DNA of 34,879 nucleotides from an uncultured Clostridia bacterium. GTDB lineage: Bacteria; Bacillota; Clostridia; TANB77; CAG-465. This document shows positions 26,086 through 34,879 of the stretch, in pieces (position 1 is the first letter of the stretch; the number at the start of each line of letters is the position of its first letter). A program made the position numbers and the translations under genes. Below the pieces are notes generated by a model. It made no database searches, was not told the DNA's origin, and saw nothing but the letters and a program-made list of their open reading frames with translations. The stretch covers positions 1-34,879 of the forward strand of contig CALWOE010000013.1 in assembly GCA_944383035.1 (NCBI GenBank), written 5' to 3'.

Positions 26086-26693
26086 TAACTATCTAAATCT
26101 TCTAATATAAAATTAAGTTCTTCTTTTGAATCAACTTTTATACCAACACTTAATTCATCAACCATTTCCTGTCTTAATAATTCTATTGATACCTCTATTT
26201 CCTTATATTTAGTTTTTACAATATCATTAACAAGATTATATACAATAACTTTACTATCTTCTAATTTTATTAAAAAATGATTTGGACAATATTTATCTAA
26301 TGTTCGTGTATATACTAATGTATCACTTGTTTGAGATTTTAACTCATATGATTTTTCATTTTCTTTCATATTTTTTTCTTCTTTTTCTTTTAATTTTTCA
26401 ATTGTTGTATCTTCTACTACCTTTTCTTCTTTTACAGTTTCACCACATAGATTATACACATCCTCATATATCACTGTTATATTTTTAGTTTCATTAAATG
26501 CTGGTACATCATCATAAATATCAACTTGACTTCTTTTATCATTATCATTTTCTTCATTATGATGTATCACATTTTCTTCATCATTATATATTCCACTCCC
26601 AGGAGAAATTTTAAGTCCCAATATCATTCCACCAATAAGCATAAAAAATAATGTTACACCTAAAAGCATTATAATTTTAGTATTTGAATTCAT
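26085..26693 (-). CDS. BofC-like membrane-anchored protein
   Basis: A 202-residue protein from the ATG at 26693 (AGGTG ribosome site; an in-frame GTG three codons upstream overlaps that site). Residues 5-27 are a membrane anchor or uncleaved signal, so the rest is probably outside the cytoplasm. Residues about 30-105 are charged linker with acidic and Lys/Glu-rich stretches. The end, from about 120 (TLVYTRTLDKYCPNHFLIK), resembles the C-terminal domain of BofC, a sporulation protein that in Bacillus controls the SpoIVB protease in sigma-K checkpoint signalling. The similarity is limited to a short CPNH-type motif and its flanks, so the BofC role is inference. It follows comEC by about 50 bases and probably shares its transcript. 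Confidence 0.6.
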   Translation of the reverse strand: MNSNTKIIMLLGVTLFFMLIGGMILGLKISPGSGIYNDEENVIHHNEENDNDKRSQVDIYDDVPAFNETKNITVIYEDVYNLCGETVKEEKVVEDTTIEKLKEKEEKNMKENEKSYELKSQTSDTLVYTRTLDKYCPNHFLIKLEDSKVIVYNLVNDIVKTKYKEIEVSIELLRQEMVDELSVGIKVDSKEELNFILEDLDS

Positions 26694-26744
26694 TTTTATC
26701 ACCTATTCATATTTTTTACAGATTTTTCTAATTTATACAAAAAT

Positions 26745-28916
26745 CTATTTAAAAACTATCATACCCAGATTTTCAGTTATTAATATATTAATGTTATAAT
26801 TACTTAGTATTTCTAAAACTTCTTTTGTTGGATGACCATATACTTCTTTTTTTGATGAAATAACAGCATTTTTTATATTAAAACATTCTAATAATTCTTT
26901 TGAAGTTGATGTATTAGAACCATGATGACCAACTTGTAACACGTCTATTTTTTTATTCTTTATTATTAGATTATCTAATAAGTACCTTTCGGATTTTACT
27001 GTAGCGTCTCCCATAAAAAGATAAGTACTATTTTTCATATTGTTTATTTTTACATAAATTATTAAACTATTTGAATTTGAAGAATCTTTATTATCTATAT
27101 CAATATTTTTATCTGGAGATAATATTTGTACATTTATATTATTAAATGTAAAAGTATCACCTTTTGTCACTTCTACAAAGGAAATATTATTATTTCTTGT
27201 TAAATTATATATTGTATCAAAAAGTTCATTTTTTTCTTTTGGCTCTTGATATACTATTTTTTCAGTATTAACATTTTCAACTAATTGTAATATTCCATTT
27301 ACGTGATCATTATCAAAATGAGTTAAAAATACAATATCTAGATTACTTATATTCTTTACCTTAAAAAAATTTTGTAAAGTGTTACTTGCTAAATTATTTT
27401 TTGTTGACCGCATATCTATTACTATATTTACATTTAAATTATGTATTAAAGCCATATTTCCCTGCCCTACATTAAAAAATACTACATACTTTTCAAAATA
27501 CATAATTTTTATATATAAAAAGATATTTAAAATCACAAAAAATACAAAAGTAATATTTACAATATTTTTAATTTTTTTTCTTATTTTTTTATTATAACAA
27601 AAAAGAATTAAATATTTAGAATTATAAAAGTAAAGTAAAAATAAATAATAAAAAATTAAAATTATAATACCAGGTTTTGGAAAAGAAACGTAAGATAAAT
27701 TAAGATTATATACAAAATCTACAACAAAAAATATTAATTTTAAAAATATTAGATTTATTTTAAGTAAAATATCAGAAATAATTGGAATAAAAATAAAAAG
27801 TAAAGTAATATATGAATAAGATACATAAAGTTCTATAACTGGGACTAAAATAATTGATGATATAACCATTGTTATATATATTTTTGTACCATAATAAATA
27901 TTTATAGGAATAAGTAAAATATTAACACTTAAAAGTGTTGATAAATTTTTTATTATAAAATTTAGTATAAAATTTTTCTTAAATTTTAATAACTTTACGC
28001 TAAAATATGAATTTATTAAATTATCAAACATAATAATTCCAACTATACAAAAAAATGCATAAATTAAAGAAACATTAAAAACCATATATGGATTTAATAA
28101 AAAAAGTATCAAATATGTATACAAAACTCTTAAATATTTATTTTTTAGAGTTATATCAAATAAATCTAGAATATTTAATAATATATATGTAATTCCAGCT
28201 CTTACAATTGTTATTTTAAACTCACAAAAAATTATAAATAAACTAACAAATAAAATATTAATTAGTGCTGTAGTTTTTCTTTTTTTGGTTATATTAACTA
28301 TACATTTAATAATTTTAATATAAATATATATGTTAAATCCTGAGATTGACAAAATATGTAACATACCACACTTTTCAAATTTATCTTTTATCTTATCATC
28401 AAGTAAATTATCATCTCCATAAATTAAACTTTTAAAAGTATTTTTCATATCATCATCAAAAAATTTTGACACTTTATATTCAATATTTTGTTTTAAATTA
28501 AAAATAAAATTTACTTTATTATCAATAACTTTATTTACTCTTGTTACAGAAATACTACCTACTATATTGTTAGAATTTAAATATAATTTGTAACTTGTTT
28601 CACCAAGATTTCTATATTTTTCTATTTTTGTTATTTTACCTAGTACACTTATTTTATTTCCTGGTAAATAAACTGTATCATCATTATAAATATATATAAT
28701 AAATTTATCATTTTTAATTTTTGCAACATATGAAATATAATCTTCATCATACTTTTGTATTTTAATTATTTCTAATATATAATTTGCGGTAATATCTATT
28801 TTATCTTTATATTTAAATTCAAATTTATACACAAAATATGTTATATCTATAATTACAATTAATAAAGCAATATAAATTAGCACTTTATTTAACTTAACAT
28901 TTTTTATACACTTCAT
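26745..28916 (-). CDS. comEC: ComEC/Rec2-type DNA uptake channel protein
   Basis: Polytopic protein that in competent bacteria forms the inner-membrane channel for single-stranded DNA. The 723 residues have an N-terminal membrane pair and OB-like region (about 1-130), the competence membrane core starting at LIYGDDNLLDD and HILSISGFNIYIYIK (about 165-200) with many membrane segments to about 470, and a C-terminal metallo-beta-lactamase-like domain. That domain keeps THFDNDH (His533, Asp535, Asp537, His538) and VGHHGS (about 660). The usual DVGQGD motif reads NVGQGN (482-487). No clear ribosome site precedes the ATG. No comEA or other competence gene is adjacent. Whether it works in transformation is unknown. 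Confidence 0.92.
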   Translation of the reverse strand: MKCIKNVKLNKVLIYIALLIVIIDITYFVYKFEFKYKDKIDITANYILEIIKIQKYDEDYISYVAKIKNDKFIIYIYNDDTVYLPGNKISVLGKITKIEKYRNLGETSYKLYLNSNNIVGSISVTRVNKVIDNKVNFIFNLKQNIEYKVSKFFDDDMKNTFKSLIYGDDNLLDDKIKDKFEKCGMLHILSISGFNIYIYIKIIKCIVNITKKRKTTALINILFVSLFIIFCEFKITIVRAGITYILLNILDLFDITLKNKYLRVLYTYLILFLLNPYMVFNVSLIYAFFCIVGIIMFDNLINSYFSVKLLKFKKNFILNFIIKNLSTLLSVNILLIPINIYYGTKIYITMVISSIILVPVIELYVSYSYITLLFIFIPIISDILLKINLIFLKLIFFVVDFVYNLNLSYVSFPKPGIIILIFYYLFLLYFYNSKYLILFCYNKKIRKKIKNIVNITFVFFVILNIFLYIKIMYFEKYVVFFNVGQGNMALIHNLNVNIVIDMRSTKNNLASNTLQNFFKVKNISNLDIVFLTHFDNDHVNGILQLVENVNTEKIVYQEPKEKNELFDTIYNLTRNNNISFVEVTKGDTFTFNNINVQILSPDKNIDIDNKDSSNSNSLIIYVKINNMKNSTYLFMGDATVKSERYLLDNLIIKNKKIDVLQVGHHGSNTSTSKELLECFNIKNAVISSKKEVYGHPTKEVLEILSNYNINILITENLGMIVFK

Positions 28917-28997
28917 ATGTATATTTTATAATTTATTAAAAAAAAGTAAAGATTTTTAATTCATAATTACTTATCATATATTGTCAAATTATCCTAT

Positions 28998-29026
28998 TTA
29001 ACATTTATATTTTTTTCTCATATAAT
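28998..29026 (+). promoter_or_regulatory. Sigma-A-type promoter of the glycosyltransferase gene
   Basis: TTAACA (28998-29003), 17-base spacer, TATAAT (29021-29026). It predicts transcription start near 29033, which favours the ATG at 29052 over the upstream GTG at 29037. Confidence 0.7.
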
Positions 29027-29051
29027 TTAAGTAGAGGTGCTTTCAAAATTT

Positions 29052-30119
29052 ATGATTAGTTTAAGTGTATGTATGATAGTAAAAAACGAGCAAGAAGTAA
29101 TAGCAAGATGTCTTGAATGTATAAAAGATATTGCTGATGAAATAATTATTGTAGATACTGGCTCTTATGATAAAACAAAACAAATAGCTAACAATTATAC
29201 AAATAAAATATATGATTTTAAATGGTGTAATGATTTTTCTAAAGCTAGAAACTTTTCATTTGCTAAAGCCACAAAAGATTATATAATGTGGCTTGATGCA
29301 GATGATATAATAAAAGAAAAAGATAGATTAAAATTAAAAAATCTAAAAAAAACTATTGACAATAACGTTGATTTTCTAATGTTAAAATATGATGTTTCAT
29401 TTGATGAAAATGATAATCCTACTTTTTCATATTATAGAGAAAGAATTATAAAAAGAAACAAAAATATAAAATGGATTGGTAAAATACATGAAGTAATACC
29501 ATTATCTGGTATAGTAAAATATTATGATATAGCTATATCTCATAAAAAAATAAAACAAAATGATCCAAAAAGAAATTTAAATATTTTTAATGATATGATT
29601 AAAAATGGTGATACATTTAATTCAAGAGAACTTTTTTATTATGCAAGAGAATTATATTATAACGAAAAAGTAAATGAATCTATAAAAATATTTAATAAAT
29701 TCTTAGATTCAAAAGATGGGTTTATAGAAAATAAAATTAGTGCTTGTTTAGATTTATATAACATATATATGAATTTAAACGATGAAAAAAAAGCATTAAA
29801 TTCACTTTTTAGAAGTTTTGAATATGATATACCAAGAGCTGAAATATGTTCAAATTTAGGAAACTATTTTTTAAATAAAAATAATATAAAAACAGCAATC
29901 TACTGGTATGAAGAAGCTCTAAAAAAAGAAGTAGATTTAAAAAGTGGTGGATTTTGTATACTCGATATGTACAATTTTATACCATATATAAACTTATGTG
30001 TATGTTATGATAGACTTGGAGACATAGAAAAAGCAAAATATTATAATGAACTTGCAGGCAAAATCAAACCATACGATAAATCATATTTGTATAATAAAAA
30101 ATATTTTAAAATGAATTAA
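29052..30119 (+). CDS. Family 2 glycosyltransferase with C-terminal helical (TPR-like) repeats
   Basis: Transfers a sugar from a nucleotide-sugar donor to an unknown acceptor. The 355 residues open with the GT-A signature SVCMIVKNEQEVIARCL, then IIIVDTGSYDKT and the metal-binding LDADD (about residues 88-92). The WIGKIHEVI segment near 145 is typical of the SunS/WaaE-like group of family 2 enzymes. From about 175 the protein is helical with TPR-like repeats (YYARELYYNEKVNESIKIF, AIYWYEEAL), which may hold the acceptor protein. An in-frame GTG at 29037 lies at the predicted transcript start; the ATG at 29052 matches where such proteins begin. It is a single gene with its own promoter and terminator, so the acceptor cannot be guessed from neighbours. 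Confidence 0.88.
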   Translation: MISLSVCMIVKNEQEVIARCLECIKDIADEIIIVDTGSYDKTKQIANNYTNKIYDFKWCNDFSKARNFSFAKATKDYIMWLDADDIIKEKDRLKLKNLKKTIDNNVDFLMLKYDVSFDENDNPTFSYYRERIIKRNKNIKWIGKIHEVIPLSGIVKYYDIAISHKKIKQNDPKRNLNIFNDMIKNGDTFNSRELFYYARELYYNEKVNESIKIFNKFLDSKDGFIENKISACLDLYNIYMNLNDEKKALNSLFRSFEYDIPRAEICSNLGNYFLNKNNIKTAIYWYEEALKKEVDLKSGGFCILDMYNFIPYINLCVCYDRLGDIEKAKYYNELAGKIKPYDKSYLYNKKYFKMN

Positions 30120-30124
30120 AAAAT

Positions 30125-30155
30125 ATCTAGGTACCAAAATTGATACCTAGATTTT
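30125..30155. terminator. Bidirectional terminator between glycosyltransferase and rubredoxin genes
   Basis: ATCTAGGTA (30125-30133) pairs with TACCTAGAT (30144-30152). T-rich tracts follow on both strands, and the two genes converge here. Confidence 0.8.
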
Positions 30156-30157
30156 AT

Positions 30158-30322
30158 TTATTCAACTACAAGTTCAAATAAATCTTTACTAACTCCACAT
30201 ACAGGACATACGAAATCATCTGGTATATCTTCAAACTTTGTTCCTGGTGCTATTCCATCATCAGGCATACCAACCGCTTCATCATAAATATATCCACATA
30301 CTGTACATACATATTTTCTCAT
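30158..30322 (-). CDS. Rubredoxin
   Basis: A 54-residue electron carrier with a single iron held by four cysteines: Cys6 and Cys9 (YVCTVCGY), Cys39 and Cys42 (FVCPVCGV). The conserved aromatic and Pro/Gly residues of the family are present ([21 protein letters not shown]). Length is standard. Ribosome site AAAGGAGG sits 7 bases before the ATG. It lies 13 bases after the beta subunit of the ferredoxin oxidoreductase and is probably the last gene of that operon. Likely roles are electron transfer to oxygen or peroxide reductases, or other redox partners of an anaerobe; the partner is not in the window. Confidence 0.95.
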   Translation of the reverse strand: MRKYVCTVCGYIYDEAVGMPDDGIAPGTKFEDIPDDFVCPVCGVSKDLFELVVE

Positions 30323-30335
30323 AACATACCTCCTT

Positions 30336-31295
30336 TTAATTTTCTTTATTATTTGTTATTTTTTCCATCATAAGTAAATATTCCCATTTTTTATCTATTT
30401 CTTTTTGAATTTCTTCTATTAAATATCTATTTTCTTCTTTAAATAAATGTTTAAACCTTTTTTGCATTTTTAAAAATTCTTCAACAGGAACTTTCTTAAT
30501 CGGTTTATAATTTAATTTATATACACCATTTTCTACTTCATATAATGGCCAAAAACAAGTGTCAACTGCAAGTTTTGAAATCTTTGCTAAATCTTCTGTA
30601 TTATATCCCCAACCACGTGGGCAAGGAGAAAAAACATTTAAGTATGTTGGTCCATCTGTATATATTGCTTTATGTGATTTTTCATGAATATCTTTTAAAT
30701 TACCATAAAGAGCAGTCTGTGCCACATATGGTGAATTATGTTTTACCATAATTTCAGTCATATCTTTTCTTTGCTGAACTTTACCAGGTGTTTTTTCACC
30801 AGCTGGTGATGTAGTTGTGTCAGCAAAATGAGGTGTTGCAGATGAACGTTGTGTTCCAGTATTCATATATGCTTCATTATCATAACATACATATGTTATA
30901 TTATGGCCTCTTTCAAAAGCACCAGATAAAGCTTGAAAACCTATATCTACTGTTCCACCATCACCACCAAAAGCAATAAACTTAGTTTCATGTTCATTTT
31001 TTAACTTACCTGTCTTTTTTAATGAATTATATGTAGCTTCAACTCCAGATAATGTTGATGCAGCACATTCAAAAGCTGTATGTATAAAAGAACAATGATC
31101 CCATGAAGTATATGGATATATACAAGATGATACTTCTAAACAACTAGTTGCAACAGATACAACAGCATTATCTTCATCATTTAAACTTCTTAAAACACTT
31201 CTTACAATTACTGGAGCGGCACAACCAGCACACATTCTATGACCACTTACAAATCTATCTTTTTTATTTACTATATCTTTTAAAATATATGCCAT
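30336..31295 (-). CDS. porB: Pyruvate-type ferredoxin oxidoreductase, beta subunit
   Basis: Thiamine-diphosphate-binding subunit of the four-subunit 2-oxoacid:ferredoxin oxidoreductase that converts 2-oxoacid and CoA to acyl-CoA, CO2 and reduced ferredoxin. The 319 residues contain [11 protein letters not shown] (Cys22, Cys25), further conserved Cys ([10 protein letters not shown]), and the ThDP motif GDGGTVDIG followed by [12 protein letters not shown]. The N-terminal GHRMCAGC form and the subunit order fit the pyruvate enzyme; 2-oxoisovalerate or oxoglutarate enzymes are alternatives. The ATG is 3 bases beyond the porA stop, and its ribosome site (GGAGGG) lies inside the last porA codons. 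Confidence 0.92.
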   Translation of the reverse strand: MAYILKDIVNKKDRFVSGHRMCAGCAAPVIVRSVLRSLNDEDNAVVSVATSCLEVSSCIYPYTSWDHCSFIHTAFECAASTLSGVEATYNSLKKTGKLKNEHETKFIAFGGDGGTVDIGFQALSGAFERGHNITYVCYDNEAYMNTGTQRSSATPHFADTTTSPAGEKTPGKVQQRKDMTEIMVKHNSPYVAQTALYGNLKDIHEKSHKAIYTDGPTYLNVFSPCPRGWGYNTEDLAKISKLAVDTCFWPLYEVENGVYKLNYKPIKKVPVEEFLKMQKRFKHLFKEENRYLIEEIQKEIDKKWEYLLMMEKITNNKEN

Positions 31296-31298
31296 GTT

Positions 31299-32477
31299 TT
31301 ATTTTCCCTCCATTTCATTATATATATATCTTTTTACTTTAAATTCTTTATCAGATTTTGATATTTCAATAATCTCATCAAAAACTTTCTTTATATCATC
31401 TTTTTTAATATCATATCCACCTAAACCATAGATATAATTTACAGTTTTTACATTTAATTTTTTGTAATACATAGCTGATGTGATTTCTGAGAATAATGGT
31501 CCACTAAATCCATTAACACTATCAGCTTTATCAAGTATAGCAAGTGATTTAAGATTTTTAAGTGCTTCTGGAATATTTATATAATCAAATGGTCTAAAAC
31601 ATCTTGGTTTTAAAAGTCCAACTTTAATACCATTTTCTCTTAATTCATCGATTTCATCTTTTATAGTTCCAGCAGTAGAATTTAGGGCGATTATTCCATA
31701 TTCTGCATCTTCTAATTTATATGTTTCAAACATATCATACTTTCTTCCACTAATTTTATAGAATTCATCTGATACTTCTTTTACAATATCTTTAGCTTGT
31801 TCCATAGCTTCTGCAAGTTCTATTCTATGTTTAAAATAATATTCTTGAACATCTAATGGTCCCATTGAAATATTTCTTTTTTCATCTAATAAATATTCAT
31901 CTAACTTTTTTTGACCTATAAATTCTCTTACTACTTTTGTATCTAAAAGCTCTATATTTTCAACCGAATGTGATGTAATAAAGCCATCATAACATACCAT
32001 CACTGGTAAGTGCGCTTTTTCTGCTATTTTTATAGCCATAATTGTATTATCATAAGCTTCTTGGTTGTTTTCTGAATATAGTTGTATAAATCCACAATCT
32101 CTAACACCCATAGAATCAGAATGATCATTATGAATATTTATTGGAGCTGAAAGAGCTCTATTTGCACAAATAAGTACAATAGGAAGTCTAAGTCCTGATG
32201 CAACATATAGCATTTCAAACATATATGCAAGTCCTTGAGAAGATGTTGCACTCATAACTCTTCCACCAGCAGCTGCAGCACCAATACAAGCAGACATTGC
32301 ACTATGTTCACTTTCTACTGGTATAAACTCTGTATCAACACTTCCATTTGCAACAAAGCTTGAAAAATATTGTGGTACTTCTGTTGAAGGTGTTATTGGA
32401 TATGCTGCTACTGTATCTGGATTTATTTGTTTCATTGCAGTTGCTACTGCTTCATTTCCACTTAATCTTTCTTTCAT
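31299..32477 (-). CDS. porA: Pyruvate-type ferredoxin oxidoreductase, alpha subunit
   Basis: Large subunit that forms the substrate site with the beta subunit. The 392 residues start with the family opening RLSGNEAVATAMKQINPD, followed by AAYPITPSTEVPQ, VESEHSAMSACIGAAAAGGR and TSSQGLAYMFEML, all typical of the pyrimidine-binding fold. The segment NIHNDHSDSMGVRDCGFIQ (about 112-130) corresponds to the conserved domain-swapped loop in PorA. The C-terminal domain II includes GLLKPRCFRPFD. Ribosome site AAGGAGAT. Third gene of por order G-D-A-B, 18 bases after porD. Confidence 0.93.
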   Translation of the reverse strand: MKERLSGNEAVATAMKQINPDTVAAYPITPSTEVPQYFSSFVANGSVDTEFIPVESEHSAMSACIGAAAAGGRVMSATSSQGLAYMFEMLYVASGLRLPIVLICANRALSAPINIHNDHSDSMGVRDCGFIQLYSENNQEAYDNTIMAIKIAEKAHLPVMVCYDGFITSHSVENIELLDTKVVREFIGQKKLDEYLLDEKRNISMGPLDVQEYYFKHRIELAEAMEQAKDIVKEVSDEFYKISGRKYDMFETYKLEDAEYGIIALNSTAGTIKDEIDELRENGIKVGLLKPRCFRPFDYINIPEALKNLKSLAILDKADSVNGFSGPLFSEITSAMYYKKLNVKTVNYIYGLGGYDIKKDDIKKVFDEIIEISKSDKEFKVKRYIYNEMEGK

Positions 32478-32495
32478 ATTTTATCTCCTTATTTT

Positions 32496-32762
32496 TTATA
32501 TTTCTTTCATTTCAATTGCTTTAAATGGACATACATTTGCACAGACTCCACAGCCTTTACAAAAATTAAGATCCATTCCTTGTAATATTCCATCTTTTTG
32601 TTTTATACATCCTTCTGGACAGTATGGAACACACATCATGCAATTTTTACATTTTTCTTTAGAATGACTTGGATATCTATTTTTCCAAGAACCAGTTTTA
32701 AATTTTTTTGAATTTCCTGAAGTTAAAATAGTTGCTCCTCGTCCTATATTTTTCTTATCCAT
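32496..32762 (-). CDS. porD: Pyruvate-type ferredoxin oxidoreductase, delta (2x4Fe-4S) subunit
   Basis: Electron-transfer subunit of 88 residues carrying two 4Fe-4S clusters: Cys38/41/44/48 and Cys68/71/74/78, each in CxxCxxCxxxCP form. The N-terminal Gly/Lys-rich part with TGSWKNRYP is typical of PorD. Its start is 1 base past the porG stop, and its ribosome site GGAGGA is made from the last two Gly codons of porG, so translation of the two is likely coupled. Confidence 0.93.
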   Translation of the reverse strand: MDKKNIGRGATILTSGNSKKFKTGSWKNRYPSHSKEKCKNCMMCVPYCPEGCIKQKDGILQGMDLNFCKGCGVCANVCPFKAIEMKEI

Positions 32763-32763
32763 A

Positions 32764-33333
32764 TTATCCTCCTATTACTTCATCATATGCTTTTTTTATA
32801 ACCTGCATATTAGGTTCTATAACTTCTGGTTTTCTTGCAAATTTATGCAAAAAAGCTTCTTTCATATTTTTTTCTAACTCATCTTTTCCCATTATTCCTG
32901 TAATTTTAACAATAGCTGCAAGAAGTGCAGTATTTGGAAAATTTGCTTTTAAATATTCTCTACTTATTTTTGTAGCATCTATAGTATATATTTTTCCACT
33001 AAATCCACCTAATTTTTTTCTTATATCTTCAATATTCTCATTTGTATTTACAAGAATTGCTCCATCCTTTTTTAATCCTTCTAAAACATCAATTGTTCCA
33101 ATTAGAGTATCATCTACTATTACAACATAATCTGGTTCATAAATATTAGAATGTATTCTAATTCTTGTGTCACTTATTCTGTTATATGCTGTAAGTGGTG
33201 CTCCCATTCTTTCTGGTCCATATTCTGGAAAACCTTGAATATATTTTCCAGTATTAAAAGCTATATCAGCAAGAAGTAATGATGCAGTTTTTGCACCTTG
33301 ACCTCCTCTTCCATGCCATCTTATTTCAATCAT
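32764..33333 (-). CDS. porG: Pyruvate-type ferredoxin oxidoreductase, gamma subunit
   Basis: CoA-binding subunit of the complex. From the ATG at 33333 it has 189 residues, starting IEIRWHGRGGQGAKTASLLLA, the standard PorG opening, followed by GFPEYGPERMGAPLTAYNRISD. The open frame extends 26 codons further upstream, but that part overlaps the promoter at 33368-33396 and lacks homology-like sequence, while the chosen ATG has ACAAGGAGG 9 bases before it. First gene of the por operon. Confidence 0.94.
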   Translation of the reverse strand: MIEIRWHGRGGQGAKTASLLLADIAFNTGKYIQGFPEYGPERMGAPLTAYNRISDTRIRIHSNIYEPDYVVIVDDTLIGTIDVLEGLKKDGAILVNTNENIEDIRKKLGGFSGKIYTIDATKISREYLKANFPNTALLAAIVKITGIMGKDELEKNMKEAFLHKFARKPEVIEPNMQVIKKAYDEVIGG

Positions 33334-33367
33334 AAAATTCCTCCTTGTATTAATATAATACATATAT

Positions 33368-33396
33368 AGTATATAACGTTTAAATGTATTCGTCAA
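33368..33396 (-). promoter_or_regulatory. Strong sigma-A promoter of the por operon
   Basis: Minus strand TTGACG (33391-33396), 17-base spacer, TATACT (33368-33373). A second TTGACA lies just upstream (33405-33410) and could pair with TACATT as an overlapping tandem promoter. Fits a highly expressed central-metabolism operon. Confidence 0.8.
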
Positions 33397-33433
33397 GAAG
33401 AATAATGTCAAAAAATGTATTGCTACAATATGT

Positions 33434-33492
33434 AAAAAAAGAAAGAATAATAAAAAATAAATTTTATTCTTTATTATTCTTTATTATTCTTT
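33434..33492 (-). terminator. Terminator of the collagen-like gene with 10-bp tandem repeats
   Basis: AAAGAATAATAAA (33442-33454) pairs perfectly with 33470-33482, and on the minus strand a C and seven T follow. The arm TTATTATTCT is repeated in tandem (33471-33480 and 33481-33490, plus a diverged copy at 33461-33470), so the stem can form in two registers. Confidence 0.7.
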
Positions 33493-33516
33493 TTCATCAA
33501 TATAATTTTTAATTTT

Positions 33517-34764
<1,248 letters not shown>

Positions 34765-34774
34765 CTACTCTATA

Positions 34775-34803
34775 TAATATATGAATTTTAATAGATTACT
34801 GTT
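34775..34803 (-). promoter_or_regulatory. Candidate sigma-K/sigma-E promoter of the collagen-like gene
   Basis: On the minus strand CATATATTA (34783-34775) matches the mother-cell -10 form CATANNNTA, and AACA (34803-34800) matches the short -35 form with a 16-base spacer. It lies about 35 bases before the start codon. A small stem GAGTA/TACTC (34757-34770) is in the leader. Short motifs in AT-rich DNA make this a candidate only. Confidence 0.45.
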
Positions 34804-34810
34804 AATCATA

Positions 34811-34879
34811 ACCACCAGTAAAACTGGTGGTTTGCTCTAAGCCTAGAAGGCTTTTGTACTGGCACTTCTGGGCTTAAGC
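34811..34879 (+). mobile_element. Structured edge with two perfect hairpins, possible IS200/IS605-type element end
   Basis: ACCACCAGT (34811-34819), loop AAA, ACTGGTGGT (34823-34831) is a perfect 9-bp hairpin. AAGCCT (34839-34844), loop AGA, AGGCTT (34848-34853) is a second. The stretch is G+C-rich, non-coding and runs off the window. Subterminal imperfect or perfect hairpins are the recognition sites of IS200/IS605 transposases, and such elements often break assemblies. No transposase is visible. It begins about 8 bases upstream of the candidate sigma-K promoter, so an insertion here would sit directly against the collagen-like gene's control region. The first hairpin lacks a T-tract long enough for a terminator. 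Confidence 0.4.

Noticed and set aside
33334-33411. Upstream 26-codon extension of porG
   Set aside because: It overlaps the near-consensus promoter, and the internal ATG has a strong ribosome site and the standard PorG opening.
33461-33492. Short 10-bp tandem repeats as a possible CRISPR-like or regulatory array
   Set aside because: Only two exact copies without spacers, forming one arm of the collagen-like gene's terminator.

Overview
The window looks like a chromosomal segment of an anaerobic, endospore-forming Bacillota (class Clostridia or close to it) with very low G+C. The evidence is: AT-rich DNA throughout with strong AGGAGG ribosome sites and sigma-A type promoters; sporulation genes (spoIIE, a BofC-like gene, a collagen-like spore-coat type gene with a sigma-K-like promoter); oxygen-sensitive metabolism (four-subunit pyruvate-type ferredoxin oxidoreductase plus rubredoxin); a class B sortase with Gram-positive wall-anchored proteins. 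An uncultured gut clostridium is a reasonable guess, but the sequence does not fix the species. No rRNA, tRNA or CRISPR array was seen.

Layout. (1) 1-131: a G+C-richer, hairpin-rich edge, possibly the end of a transposable element. (2) 132-4799: a surface module of two tandem paralogous beta-helix proteins ending in NPNTSD sorting signals (minus strand), divergent from a class B sortase (plus strand). (3) 4851-9319: a minus-strand operon hisS-asnS-aspS of three class II aminoacyl-tRNA synthetases. (4) 9414-12833: a 1139-residue Ig/FN3-repeat protein with a prepilin-like N terminus. (5) 13131-14432: an AGCS amino-acid/sodium symporter. (6) 14520-18296: spoIIE, with Spo0A-box-like sites upstream, and an unrecognised coiled-coil protein with a histone-H1-like Lys/Thr tail. 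(7) 18689-19267: an unrecognised single gene with its own strong promoter and terminator. (8) 19304-23330: scpB-addB (chromosome condensation and recombinational repair). (9) 23699-26032: a ClpE-like zinc-finger AAA+ unfoldase. (10) 26085-28916: comEC followed by a BofC-like gene. (11) 29052-30119: a family 2 glycosyltransferase with a helical-repeat tail. (12) 30158-33333: porG-porD-porA-porB-rubredoxin operon. (13) 33517-34740: a Gly-Pro-Thr collagen-like protein with a BclA-like C-terminal domain. (14) 34811-34879: a second hairpin-rich edge, again possibly an insertion-element end.

How the genes work together. The sortase probably anchors the two neighbouring beta-helix proteins. SpoIIE, the BofC-like protein and the collagen-like protein belong to sporulation, acting at sigma-F activation, possibly at sigma-K checkpoint control, and at the spore surface. 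The por operon with rubredoxin is a unit of central anaerobic carbon and electron metabolism. Most of the rest is housekeeping. The least explained parts are the prepilin-like Ig protein, the H1-tailed protein next to spoIIE, the 192-residue unknown, the orphan terminator ahead of the clp gene, and the structured DNA at both window ends. I found no clear evidence of a wholly new multi-gene system; the nearest candidates are listed as findings.
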